Source: Woeseiaceae bacterium (lineage in GTDB: Bacteria; Pseudomonadota; Gammaproteobacteria; Steroidobacterales; Woeseiaceae). Taken from it: DNA of 25,148 nucleotides. This document shows, in pieces, positions 15,814 through 24,132 of the stretch. The stretch's first letter is position 1. Every line of letters begins with the position of its first letter. The notes under the pieces were generated by a model. That model ran no database searches and was not told the origin of the DNA. It was given only the letters and a program-made list of their open reading frames with translations. A program made the position numbers and the translations under genes. The stretch lies in NCBI GenBank assembly GCA_013138675.1, contig WTCH01000286.1, forward strand, positions 1 to 25,148, written 5' to 3'.

Positions 15814-16908
15814 ATGAAGTTTAGCGCAGCTCGGGATGTGCTGTTAAAGCCCCTTCAGGCCGTCATTGGTGTCGTTGAACGCCGTCAGACAATGCCTATT
15901 TTGTCGAATGTGCTGCTCGTCGCGAAAGGCAATGAGCTCGCCGTAACGGCGACCGATCTCGAGGTCGAGCTTGTTGCACAAACGGAGGTCTCGGTAGAGG
16001 CCGGCGGAGAAATTACGGTTTCGGGTCGCAAGCTATTGGATATTTGTCGTGCGTTGCCGGATGGCTCAACAGTCGACATTAGCGTTAGCGGCGAGAAACT
16101 CGTGATCAGATCCGGGCGCAGCAAGTTCAGCCTAGCAACGCTGCCCGCGGCAGAGTTTCCGACCGTTGAAGACATCAAGGCCGGACAGACAATAGAGGTT
16201 GAGCAATCTGTGCTGGGGCGCCTTATTGAGAAAACGCACTTCTCGATGGCGCAGCAAGATGTTCGGTACTACTTGAACGGCATGCTGCTGGAAACGGACG
16301 GCAAGCATCTCCGGGCAGTGGCGACGGACGGTCACCGCCTGGCGCTGTGTGAAGCAGAGGTCAGTGGTTCGCTTGATGAACAGCAGGTGATCGTGCCGCG
16401 CAAAGGTGTACTGGAGTTGCAACGGCTCATGACCGGGGAGGGTTCGCTGAATCTCGAGCTTGGTCCAAACCATGTCCGTGTCCAGTTAGAGGGTATTCGT
16501 TTTACATCCAAGCTTATCGACGGGCGCTTTCCCGAGTACGACCGGGTAATACCGAAAGAGTCCAGCAATGAGTTAACGGCAGACCGCGAGGTGTTCCGTG
16601 GAGCGCTACAACGCACCGCGATCCTGTCGAATGAGAAATATCGCGGCATTCGCCTGATCATTCGTGACAGCGGGGTGGTTATGCAGGCACACAACCCGGA
16701 GCAGGAAGAGGCCGAAGAAGAGCTGGAGGTTACCTACAGCGGTGAAGATATCGAGATAGGTTTCAACGTAAATTACCTGCTGGATGCCCTTGGTGCGGTC
16801 GATGATGACCAGGTGACCCTGTCTGTGCTGGATGGCAATTCGAGCTGCCTGATTCGGCAGCCGGGCAAAGACGAGTGTAAATTCGTCGTCATGCCCATGC
16901 GGCTGTAG
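15814..16908 (+). CDS. dnaN: DNA polymerase III sliding clamp (beta subunit)
   Basis: Ring-shaped processivity factor that tethers DNA polymerase III to DNA. It has 364 aa from ATG 15814, close to E. coli DnaN (366). The start 'MKFSAARDVLLKPLQAV' is typical, and an AGGTGGA ribosome binding site lies at 15803-15809; a GTG nine bases upstream is in frame but falls within that site. Conserved features include 'RRQTMPILSNVLL', 'DGHRLALCE', 'LIDGRFPEYDRVIP' and the C-terminal 'FVVMPMRL', part of the binding pocket for partner proteins. recF follows after 21 nt. Confidence 0.97.
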   Translation: MKFSAARDVLLKPLQAVIGVVERRQTMPILSNVLLVAKGNELAVTATDLEVELVAQTEVSVEAGGEITVSGRKLLDICRALPDGSTVDISVSGEKLVIRSGRSKFSLATLPAAEFPTVEDIKAGQTIEVEQSVLGRLIEKTHFSMAQQDVRYYLNGMLLETDGKHLRAVATDGHRLALCEAEVSGSLDEQQVIVPRKGVLELQRLMTGEGSLNLELGPNHVRVQLEGIRFTSKLIDGRFPEYDRVIPKESSNELTADREVFRGALQRTAILSNEKYRGIRLIIRDSGVVMQAHNPEQEEAEEELEVTYSGEDIEIGFNVNYLLDALGAVDDDQVTLSVLDGNSSCLIRQPGKDECKFVVMPMRL

Positions 16909-16910
16909 GG

Positions 16911-16923
16911 GCGGCCGGGCCGC
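16911..16923. repeat. GC-rich palindrome between dnaN and recF
   Basis: GCGGCCGGGCCGC is a perfect 13-bp palindrome with a single central base, occupying most of the 21-nt gap. It could form a small hairpin that tunes recF translation, which has no clear ribosome binding site. There is no U-tract, so it is not a standard terminator. Confidence 0.4.
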
Positions 16924-16929
16924 AGCAAC

Positions 16930-17997
16930 GTGCCCATCCAGGAGTTTTCGGCCCGCGATTTTCGGTGCCTTGAGAACATTCAATTCGAGGCTGATCCTGG
17001 CTTCAACCTGATTTACGGCCCTAACGCCTCGGGGAAGACGAGCATCCTCGAGGCGGTGGCGTACCTCGGCCGTGGGAAATCTTTCCGCGGCGCACCGGTC
17101 ACCAACCTGGTGCGGCACGGTGAGCGAGCGTTTGTGCTGTTTGGTCGGGTTGAGGATGGTGGTCGAACCAGCAATGTCGGGGTGCGTAACAGCGCCGATG
17201 GACTTGAGGTCCGCGTAGATGGTGAGTCGGGCGGCGGGGCGGCTGAGCTGGCTTCGGCGCTGCCCCTGCAAATCATCGACCCGAACGTTCACGATCTCGT
17301 GGCAGGCGCGCCGGACCAGCGGCGGCGCTACCTGGATTGGGTGGCGTTCCACGTGGAACACGGCTACCTGGCAACCTGGCGGCGGTTTCGTCGCGCGCTT
17401 AAACAACGGAATGCGGCGCTCAAGTCAGGCCAGGCCGCGGCGACAATACGTGGCTGGAACGCCGAGTTCGTCGAGCTAGCAACAAAAATTGATGCGGGCA
17501 GGCGCCTCGCGCTTGAGGCCGCAACCGACGCCCTTGAAGAGGCGGGGCAGGACATGCTCGGTAGCGATGTACGATTTGAGTACCGGCCCGGATGGAAGGA
17601 GGAGCTGGAGCTTCTCGAGGCGCTGGAAGCCGGCATTGAGCGGGACCTGCAGCACGGCAGCACCCAGGCCGGGCCGCACCGCGCCGACTTGCGGCTTATT
17701 TACGACGAACGGCAGGCGCGCAAGCTGGTTTCGCGCGGCCAGCAGAAGCTGCTGGCCTGCGCCATGGTCCTGGCGGCAACCGAGACGGCGCAAGCGGCGC
17801 TCGAAAAGCCGCTGTTGCTGTTGCTGGACGATCCGGCAGCCGAGCTTGACGAGGATTCTTTGGGGCGGTTGATGGGTCGAGTTGCCAACCTGGGCTGCCA
17901 GGTGATCGCCACCAGCCTGCTGCCGGAAATAGGGGTTTTCACGACGCGGGCCGCGATGTTTCACGTGGAACACGGCGTGCTGAGCCGGGAAAAGTAA
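16930..17997 (+). CDS. recF: DNA replication and repair protein RecF
   Basis: SMC-like ATPase that helps load RecA at single-strand gaps through RecFOR. It has 355 aa from a GTG start that gives the usual 'IQEFSARDFRCLENIQF' beginning. Walker A is GPNASGKTS (about 30-38). The C-terminal half has 'GPHRADLRL', the signature 'SRGQQKLLACAMVLA' and Walker B 'LLLLLDDPAAELDE'. The peptide FHVEHG occurs twice, at residues 140-145 and 344-349, because each copy is encoded by a parS-like DNA sequence. The second copy forms most of the last 12 residues. It is probably co-transcribed with dnaN. Confidence 0.96.
   Translation: MPIQEFSARDFRCLENIQFEADPGFNLIYGPNASGKTSILEAVAYLGRGKSFRGAPVTNLVRHGERAFVLFGRVEDGGRTSNVGVRNSADGLEVRVDGESGGGAAELASALPLQIIDPNVHDLVAGAPDQRRRYLDWVAFHVEHGYLATWRRFRRALKQRNAALKSGQAAATIRGWNAEFVELATKIDAGRRLALEAATDALEEAGQDMLGSDVRFEYRPGWKEELELLEALEAGIERDLQHGSTQAGPHRADLRLIYDERQARKLVSRGQQKLLACAMVLAATETAQAALEKPLLLLLDDPAAELDEDSLGRLMGRVANLGCQVIATSLLPEIGVFTTRAAMFHVEHGVLSREK
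17345..17360. promoter_or_regulatory. parS-like centromere site 1 (inside recF)
   Basis: The sequence CGTTCCACGTGGAACA contains a perfect 14-bp palindrome, GTTCCACGTGGAAC (17346-17359). This is the core of the ParB-binding parS sequence in its Pseudomonas-like form. It encodes FHVEH within RecF. About 1.6 kb from oriC, it lies where chromosomal parS sites are expected. Confidence 0.85.
17957..17972. promoter_or_regulatory. parS site 2 (inside the 3' end of recF)
   Basis: TGTTTCACGTGGAACA is, read on the minus strand, TGTTCCACGTGAAACA, the parS consensus as I know it from Bacillus, matched at all 16 positions. It encodes FHVEH at residues 344-348 of RecF and lies 612 bp from site 1. Confidence 0.9.
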
Positions 17998-18002
17998 AGC
18001 GC

Positions 18003-18022
18003 TTTTCGGGGGGGCCCGAAAA
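18003..18022. terminator. Hairpin after recF, possible terminator
   Basis: TTTTCGGG (18003-18010) pairs perfectly with CCCGAAAA (18015-18022) around a GGGG loop, six bases after the recF stop. The downstream sequence is not a clean T-run, so termination may be weak or partial. It separates dnaN-recF from the gyrB promoter. Confidence 0.5.
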
Positions 18023-18076
18023 CAGCTAAAACCCTTTAAAAAATAAGCATTTGAGGGTACGTTGAGCGCCGCTGTT

Positions 18077-18085
18077 TGATACAAT
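18077..18085 (+). promoter_or_regulatory. Predicted extended -10 promoter for gyrB
   Basis: TGATACAAT fits the extended -10 pattern TG-N-TAtAAT with one mismatch, 27 bp upstream of the gyrB ATG. A convincing -35 at 17 bp is missing, as is usual for extended -10 promoters. Just downstream is TTATCCCCA (18093-18101), one base from the DnaA-box consensus. Confidence 0.55.
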
Positions 18086-18112
18086 AGGCCGGTTATCCCC
18101 AGAGGACACGGA

Positions 18113-20551
18113 ATGACCGACGAATCCGAATATACTTCCAGTAATATCAAGGTCTTAAAGGGCCTTGAGGCCGTTCGCAAACGCCCCGGCATGTACATCG
18201 GCGACACCGACGATGGCACGGGCCTCCACCACATGGTTTTTGAGGTCGTCGATAACTCGATCGATGAAGCGCTGGCCGGGCACTGCAACACGATTACTGT
18301 GACGATTCATGCCGATGAGTCGGTAACCGTCACCGACGATGGCCGTGGCGTTCCCGTGGATATGCATCCGGAAGAGGGCGTCTCCGCGGCCGAAGTCATC
18401 ATGACCGTCCTGCATGCGGGTGGTAAATTCGACGACAACTCCTACAAGGTTTCCGGCGGATTGCATGGCGTTGGCGTCTCCGTCGTGAACGCGCTGTCCG
18501 AGCACCTGGTCCTGACGATCCACCGCGAAGGCAAGCTGCACCAGCAGGAGTATGAGTACGGCGAACCGAAGGCACCGCTCGCCATTGTTGGCGAGACAGA
18601 CCGGACCGGTACCACGCTGCGCTTCAAGCCGTCGAGCCGGACGTTTACCAACATCGAGTTTCACTACGAGATCCTGGCGCGACGACTGCGAGAGCTGTCA
18701 TTCCTGAATTCGGGGGTGCACATCCATCTCGTCGACGAGCGCGATGAGCAGGAAGACGTCTTCGAGTACGAGGGCGGCATCAAGGCATTCGTTGAACACC
18801 TGAATCGCAATAAGACGCCAATTCACAGCACGGTGTTCCATTTCTCTGCCATGCAGGACGGCGTTGGCGTAGAGGCGTCGTTGCAGTGGAACGATGGCTA
18901 CCAGGAAAACATGTTCTGTTATACGAACAATATTCCGCAGCGAGACGGTGGCACCCACCTTTCGGGCTTTCGCTCTGCGCTGACGCGCACGCTCAATGGG
19001 TACATAGAGCGCGAGCTCAGCGGCAACAAGGACAAGTTCACGCCGTCCGGCGATGATGCCCGCGAAGGACTGACGGCGGTGCTGTCGGTCAAGATTCCGG
19101 ACCCTAAGTTCTCGTCCCAGACCAAGGACAAATTAGTTTCATCTGAAATTAAAGGCATTGTCGAACAGGTAATGGCGAGCCGCCTGACGGACTTCCTGCT
19201 TGAACACCCGCAGGAAGCAAAATCGATCGTGTCGAAAATAGTTGACGCCGCCCGTGCTCGGGAGGCCGCGCGCAAGGCAAGAGAGATGACGCGCCGCAAA
19301 GGCGCACTCGACATCGCAGGCCTGCCCGGCAAGCTCGCCGATTGCCAGGAAAAAGACCCGGCGTTATCGGAGCTGTTCCTCGTCGAGGGCGATTCAGCCG
19401 GGGGCTCCGCTAAACAGGGACGTGATCGTCGCACGCAGGCGATCTTGCCGCTGAAGGGAAAAATTCTGAACGTGGAAAAAGCGCGCTTCGACAAAATGTT
19501 GCAGTCGGTTGAAGTCGGTACGCTGATCACGGCGCTGGGTTGCGGCATTGGTCGTGACGACTTTGACGCCGACAAGCTGCGCTACCACCGCATTATCATC
19601 ATGACTGACGCGGACGTCGACGGCTCGCATATCCGCACCCTGTTGCTGACGTTCTTCTACCGGCAAATGCCGGAGCTGATCGAGCGCGGGCACGTGTATA
19701 TCGCGCAGCCGCCGCTGTACAAGATCAAGCGCGGCAAGCAAGAGGTGTACGTGAAAGACGACGCGGAGCTGAATGGCCACCTGCTGAGCGCTGCATTGGA
19801 CAACGCCGAGCTGCACGTCAACACAGATGCGCCGGCCCTGTCGGGCGTGGCGCTCGAAGCGCTCGCGAAAGAGCACATCTCGGTCGAGACGATCATCACA
19901 CGGCTCGCGCGCCGTTACGACGAAACCGTCTTGCGCGCCATGAGCACCTTGCCGGAAGTCACCAGCGAACTTAGAGACGACCTGGACAGGCTGGAGGCCT
20001 GGTCGCTGCAACTCTCCGCGGCACTGCCCAAGGCGAGCGGCGATCGCGCGCAAAACGGTAGCGGCGGAACCTACACGGCTGAGCTGGATCGCGGTGACGA
20101 AGACGGCGAGGGCGTGCGCATCGGCATTACCCGCGTACAGCACGGCGTTGGCGCTACGCGTTATTTGCCGCGCGAGTTCTTCGACACCAATGAGTACAAA
20201 CTCATAATGACGCTGGCGGCGAAATTATCGGAACTGATCGGCGACGGCGCTTTCGTCAAAAGGGGCGAGCGCCAGAGTGCTGTCGAGGGTTTCCCCGATG
20301 TCGTCGAGTGGCTGATGAGCGAAGCTCGTCGCGGGCAGTCTATACAGCGCTACAAAGGTCTTGGCGAAATGAACCCGGATCAGCTCTGGGATACCACGGT
20401 AAACCCGGAAACGCGGCGGCTTTTGCAGGTCAAGATCGACGACGCGGTAAAAGCGGACGAGATTTTCACCACGCTTATGGGCGACCAGGTCGAACCGCGG
20501 CGTGCGTTCATCGAGAAGAACGCGCTAACCGTCGCAAACCTCGACGTCTAG
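18113..20551 (+). CDS. gyrB: DNA gyrase subunit B
   Basis: ATPase subunit of the type II topoisomerase that introduces negative supercoils. It has 812 aa against 804 in E. coli. The N-terminal GHKL ATPase has 'VVDNSIDEALAGH' (about 45-57), 'DDGRGVPVD' and the lid 'GGLHGVGVSVVNALS'. The Toprim domain has EGDSAGGSAKQG (Glu425) and 'DADVDGSHIRT' (Asp499 and Asp501). The C-terminal segment has 'IQRYKGLGEMNPDQLWDTT'. The proteobacterial insertion between Toprim halves and the tail is present. An AGAGG ribosome binding site lies 7 nt before the ATG. It ends 24 bp from the convergent exporter gene. Confidence 0.98.
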   Translation: MTDESEYTSSNIKVLKGLEAVRKRPGMYIGDTDDGTGLHHMVFEVVDNSIDEALAGHCNTITVTIHADESVTVTDDGRGVPVDMHPEEGVSAAEVIMTVLHAGGKFDDNSYKVSGGLHGVGVSVVNALSEHLVLTIHREGKLHQQEYEYGEPKAPLAIVGETDRTGTTLRFKPSSRTFTNIEFHYEILARRLRELSFLNSGVHIHLVDERDEQEDVFEYEGGIKAFVEHLNRNKTPIHSTVFHFSAMQDGVGVEASLQWNDGYQENMFCYTNNIPQRDGGTHLSGFRSALTRTLNGYIERELSGNKDKFTPSGDDAREGLTAVLSVKIPDPKFSSQTKDKLVSSEIKGIVEQVMASRLTDFLLEHPQEAKSIVSKIVDAARAREAARKAREMTRRKGALDIAGLPGKLADCQEKDPALSELFLVEGDSAGGSAKQGRDRRTQAILPLKGKILNVEKARFDKMLQSVEVGTLITALGCGIGRDDFDADKLRYHRIIIMTDADVDGSHIRTLLLTFFYRQMPELIERGHVYIAQPPLYKIKRGKQEVYVKDDAELNGHLLSAALDNAELHVNTDAPALSGVALEALAKEHISVETIITRLARRYDETVLRAMSTLPEVTSELRDDLDRLEAWSLQLSAALPKASGDRAQNGSGGTYTAELDRGDEDGEGVRIGITRVQHGVGATRYLPREFFDTNEYKLIMTLAAKLSELIGDGAFVKRGERQSAVEGFPDVVEWLMSEARRGQSIQRYKGLGEMNPDQLWDTTVNPETRRLLQVKIDDAVKADEIFTTLMGDQVEPRRAFIEKNALTVANLDV

Positions 20552-20575
20552 GTATCGTCCAGATAATCGTCCGAA

Positions 20576-22615
20576 TTATGGCGCGCGGACTCTCGACAGC
20601 GGCAGCCGCAACAATTGTGGCAGCACGGTCAGATTGCTGATGACGGCAGCGAGCAGCGCGAGCGCGCAATAGGCGGCGAACAAGCGCGTCGTCGGAAAAT
20701 CACTGAGCTGACAAAGCAACAGCCCAAGGCACAGCATGAATGTGCTGAGCAACACGCTGAATTCAATACTGCTACCAGACACCGTTTCGCCAGACGCGCG
20801 CCAGAACAGTATGTGAATGGAGTCGTCGACGATGACACCGAGCGCGACAAGGAACACAAACACCGTAACCAGGTTGAGCGGATCGCCGATCAGCCAGACC
20901 GCACCGCAAACGAGCATCAACGGAACGGCGTTCGCGATAAGCGCTGCCAGAAGCGCGCGCGGCGACCGAAACAAAATCGCGATTGCGCCGAAAATCAGCG
21001 CGATCGACCAGCCGAGCGAGCGCAGCAAAGACGCCGTGGCCTGGCGGTCAATGTCACCGTAAACAAGTGCGGCATTGCTATAGACAAGCTCGAGGCCATC
21101 CCGGGCCGCATGACTATCGAGCACCAATCGAACGGAGTCCAGGGACCCGGTGTCCGCGAGTAGTGCGCTGAACACATAGGCGTTTTGCGAGCCAACGGCC
21201 GGCTGCATGGATACGCGGCGTATGCCGCCGTGATCTGACAACGCCTCACGAACAGACCCCGCCGTACGCAAGCCCAGCAATCGATCGTCGCCGCTGACGC
21301 CAACCAGCACGCGGAGCGGCGAAAAAACATAAAACTCGTCCTCGAACAAATTCAGCGCCGATGCAAAGGGTGCGTTGTCGGGGATAAAAGCGCGCGGGTC
21401 CGACTTAACCGTCAACAGAGGCACGCAAAGCGTGCCGCCGAGCATGGCAAGAAGAAGCAACGCACTGATAGGCGCCCGCCAGGCCGCCAGCGCGCGGGAC
21501 ACGAAACCAAATAGCCCCAACTCCCTGCGGCCGCCACGCGCACCCGACAAATACTGACGCAAGAGTAGCGGAGCAGCGAGTAGAACTAACAGAAAAACGA
21601 TGATCAGCGCGGCGGCCGACAACAGGCCGAGATTTGCGATGGGCGGCAACTCGTTGAACCCAAGCGACGCGAGTGCGATCGCTGTTGTTAGCGTGCTGTA
21701 AAAGAAGGGCGGCCCGACACGCTGCAGTGTGGTTCGAACAACGACATCACGGTCACCCCCATGACCGGACTCAGCCGAAGACTTCGCGAGAAAGTGACAG
21801 CTGTTGGCAAGTCCGACAATCAATACGACGGGCAACGCGATCAGGGTTACCAGGTTAATAGTAACCCCCATCGATGAAAACAGCGCGAATGTCGCAACGG
21901 TAGACGCAACACTCGCGAACAAAGGAAGAAGCAGGGCCCGCCATTCACCGAAAGCAAAGTAAAGAGCAAGCAGCGTGACGGCGACGATAACCGGTATCAG
22001 CAGGCGAAGGTCTTTGCCAAGGCCCTCCGCCACGTCGTCCTCAAGCTGCGCGCTGGCGAGCACCGTAACGTCGCTGTACAGGTCATCAGAAGGGTGCCCG
22101 GCGACGATTTTAAGCACGGCACGATCAAGCTCTTCCGGTAGCGAGATCACAGCCAGAAAGCGCGCCGCGGATTGATTGATGATCGTAGCGGACTCCGGGT
22201 TTTCACGCAGCACGCCGAGCAGCGAGGCGATCGGGTCCGTTTCTTCAAGATCATAAGCAAACAAACGGCCACGGGCCGCGTTGACAGAACGCAGCACGAT
22301 TCGCTCGCTAGCCGCGGACAGTGCGCCTTGCAGTCCTGCCAGGTCATCGAAAATCAAACCGATCGAAACATCCCGCGGTGTGAAGACTATCGCTACGGTA
22401 GTTTCGCCACCGCTCGCAACAGCAATACGACGCGCGATCTCGAGACGGTCGTTGGAGCCGGATAGGTGATCGACCATGGAGCCATCGATGACCGGCATCC
22501 GAATAAAGGTGGCGAGAGCAGTAAGCAAAACGACCGCGACAATTGCAGCCCCCCTGGGCCGATCGGCGATCCAGCCAAGCAAACTGATCCAGCGATGTTG
22601 TCTCGTCGCCCGCAT
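20576..22615 (-). CDS. RND/MMPL superfamily exporter
   Basis: Inner-membrane transporter probably driven by the proton gradient. It has 679 aa from ATG 22615. The architecture is two repeats: an N-terminal membrane segment (about 19-36), a large periplasmic domain (about 40-200), five membrane segments, then the same order again from about residue 385. The fourth helix of each half carries the family position: 'VGLANSCHFL' in the first and 'VIVDDSIHILF' in the second, the latter keeping the acidic pair of proton relays, which the first half lacks. GTG 22621 and TTG 22639 are alternative in-frame starts. It is divergent from the GST-like gene, with 23 bp between chosen starts. Substrate unknown; lipids or hydrophobic compounds are typical for the family. 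Confidence 0.85.
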   Translation of the reverse strand: MRATRQHRWISLLGWIADRPRGAAIVAVVLLTALATFIRMPVIDGSMVDHLSGSNDRLEIARRIAVASGGETTVAIVFTPRDVSIGLIFDDLAGLQGALSAASERIVLRSVNAARGRLFAYDLEETDPIASLLGVLRENPESATIINQSAARFLAVISLPEELDRAVLKIVAGHPSDDLYSDVTVLASAQLEDDVAEGLGKDLRLLIPVIVAVTLLALYFAFGEWRALLLPLFASVASTVATFALFSSMGVTINLVTLIALPVVLIVGLANSCHFLAKSSAESGHGGDRDVVVRTTLQRVGPPFFYSTLTTAIALASLGFNELPPIANLGLLSAAALIIVFLLVLLAAPLLLRQYLSGARGGRRELGLFGFVSRALAAWRAPISALLLLAMLGGTLCVPLLTVKSDPRAFIPDNAPFASALNLFEDEFYVFSPLRVLVGVSGDDRLLGLRTAGSVREALSDHGGIRRVSMQPAVGSQNAYVFSALLADTGSLDSVRLVLDSHAARDGLELVYSNAALVYGDIDRQATASLLRSLGWSIALIFGAIAILFRSPRALLAALIANAVPLMLVCGAVWLIGDPLNLVTVFVFLVALGVIVDDSIHILFWRASGETVSGSSIEFSVLLSTFMLCLGLLLCQLSDFPTTRLFAAYCALALLAAVISNLTVLPQLLRLPLSRVRAP

Positions 22616-22618
22616 ATC

Positions 22619-22638
22619 CACTCGAGTGTACCTGTACA
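22619..22638. promoter_or_regulatory. Two overlapping palindromes between divergent starts
   Basis: CACTCGAGTG (22619-22628, perfect 10-bp palindrome) overlaps by two bases TGTAC-CT-GTACA (22627-22638, 5-bp arms). They fill the whole 23-bp gap between the exporter and GST-like starts. An operator for a dimeric repressor controlling both genes is a reasonable inference; no known regulator consensus is matched and no regulator gene is adjacent. Confidence 0.4.
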
Positions 22639-23586
22639 ATGGCGACGATGGCCCGCAAGCGTTTACTCATTCACGCACTGTTTCTTTTCCTGTTGCCAAT
22701 AGGTGTGGCCTGGTTCGGTTTTGGCACCGCCACTGCGATCGCGCTCGTCATAATGATGCTCATATGGCGCTGGCTCATCGTTCTCAGCGGCATTCTTGCG
22801 CCCGAGAAAACCCCGCCGGTCATGCTGGAAGCCATCGCGGTCAGCCACTTTGTCGAGAAAGCGCGCTGGTGCCTGGACCGGCTCGGCATCGACTACGTGG
22901 AGCGCCAGAATGCAGCGACACTTGGCGCGTACTTCACCGGGCGCTCTGTACCGCAACTACGCGTGCGAACCGGCATCGTACAGAGCGTGATTGGTAACTC
23001 GCCGGAAATACTGCGGTTCCTGTGGGGTAACTATTCGGTGTCGATGGCCGATACCGCCGGCTTTCTCGAGCCGACCGAAGAAAGGCTGGCGCTCGAAAAG
23101 CGCCTCGACCAATACGGGCGCTTTCTGCAGGTGTGCCTTTACCATCACGTACTCAATGATCGCCAGCTGACGCTGGGCATATGGGGCGTGAATAACCCGG
23201 AGATCCCGGCCTGGCAACGACCCGCCTTGAGGTTGTTGTTCCCCGCACTGGCCGCACTTGTTCGACGCAGCTTCCGAATCAACGAAAGCCACTACTCAAA
23301 AGCCGTCTTGTTTATTGACGAGCTGCTCGCCGACATCGATACACAGCTAGCCGATGGGCGCGCCTCGATCCTTGGCGGCGACGCGATCAACTACACCGAT
23401 ATCACGTTTGCGGCATTCTCGGCGCTCTGGATGCAGCCTGAGGGCTACGGTGGCGCCAAGGCGGAACTCTGCCGCATTGATCGGGATCAAATGCCGCCTA
23501 TGATGCGTGCAGATATCGAGCGCTGGGTTGAGGACCACCCCAAAGCCACTACATTTGTAGAACGATTGTACGCAGAGCATCGCTGA
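22639..23586 (+). CDS. Membrane-anchored glutathione S-transferase-like protein
   Basis: 315 aa. Two hydrophobic segments (about 9-29 and 31-53) precede a thioredoxin-fold GST N-domain starting near residue 60. The GST pattern 'VSHFVEKARWCLDRLGIDY' is followed by 'VPQLRVRTG' and 'GNSPEILRFLWG', which corresponds to the glutathione-site 'ES-x-I' block but reads NSPEI. An all-helical C-domain ends with 'ALLGGDAINYTDITFAAFSA'-like sequence and the tail 'VERLYAEHR'. Most bacterial GSTs are soluble and about 200-230 aa, so the extra 60 residues are a membrane anchor. Start ATG 22639 or 22648; no clear ribosome binding site. Followed after 13 nt by a small lipoprotein gene. Confidence 0.82.
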   Translation: MATMARKRLLIHALFLFLLPIGVAWFGFGTATAIALVIMMLIWRWLIVLSGILAPEKTPPVMLEAIAVSHFVEKARWCLDRLGIDYVERQNAATLGAYFTGRSVPQLRVRTGIVQSVIGNSPEILRFLWGNYSVSMADTAGFLEPTEERLALEKRLDQYGRFLQVCLYHHVLNDRQLTLGIWGVNNPEIPAWQRPALRLLFPALAALVRRSFRINESHYSKAVLFIDELLADIDTQLADGRASILGGDAINYTDITFAAFSALWMQPEGYGGAKAELCRIDRDQMPPMMRADIERWVEDHPKATTFVERLYAEHR

Positions 23587-23599
23587 TCGGAGCAAGACG

Positions 23600-24034
23600 A
23601 TGAGAACACCAGGAATGAAAATAGCCGCCGTCATTGCCGCCGCCTTCTTTCTGGGGGCCTGTGCATCGCAGGATGAGCAGGCCGAAGAGTCAACGCAGGA
23701 TGTGAACCAGGCCGTCAGGGACTTTGTCGATCTCAGAGAGCTGGAGGAACTGGACGAGCTGAGGTCGGGAACGAACGACAGCTGGCAACAACTCGACGAC
23801 CGCTTCATTATCTACAGCGGTCGCCGCGAAACGTACCTGGTCGAATTCGGCCGGCGCTGTTACGAGCTGAATGACAACACGCGCATCACACCGGACAAGC
23901 GCTGGGACTCGAACACGGTTCACGCCAGGTTCGACACGATTCGTGGCTGTCGCATCGCCAAAATATACGGGCTTGACGAGGCCGAAGTCGCCGAGCTTGA
24001 AAACATCGGCGAGGCACCCGGCAGCCGCAACTAA
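23600..24034 (+). CDS. Small lipoprotein, DUF6491-like
   Basis: 144 aa. A lipoprotein signal peptide ends in the lipobox LGAC (Cys21), with Ala and Ser following, which favours the outer membrane. A short Asp/Glu-rich linker is followed by a compact domain with 'QLDDRFIIYSGRRETYLVEF', 'RCYELND' and a late 'GCRIAKIY'. Two cysteines (in 'RCYEL' and 'GCRIA') may form a disulfide. The pattern 'LDDR-x(n)-Y-L-V-x-C' resembles what I recall of DUF6491, a family of unknown function, so this is a tentative match. GGAG at 23589-23592 is a good ribosome binding site for ATG 23600; ATG 23615 would also leave a signal peptide. Function not known. Confidence 0.72.
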   Translation: MRTPGMKIAAVIAAAFFLGACASQDEQAEESTQDVNQAVRDFVDLRELEELDELRSGTNDSWQQLDDRFIIYSGRRETYLVEFGRRCYELNDNTRITPDKRWDSNTVHARFDTIRGCRIAKIYGLDEAEVAELENIGEAPGSRN

Positions 24035-24088
24035 TTCGGTAAAAGCAGGTCTATTGACCACCATGGCGGACGGCTCCGCAAGAATAGA

Positions 24089-24111
24089 CGGCGCCCGAGT
24101 GAACGGCGCCG
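24089..24111. repeat. GC-rich hairpin upstream of the M13 peptidase gene
   Basis: CGGCGCC (24089-24095) pairs with GGCGCCG (24105-24111) around a 9-nt loop, 21 bp before the GTG start. With no T-run it may be an attenuator-like structure or a weak end for the lipoprotein transcript. Confidence 0.4.
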
Positions 24112-24132
24112 CGTAAAACGAGGGAAAAACTT

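Noticed and set aside
19394..20143. 249-codon open frame on the minus strand
   Set aside because: It is antisense to the Toprim part of gyrB, with composition typical of a mirror frame.
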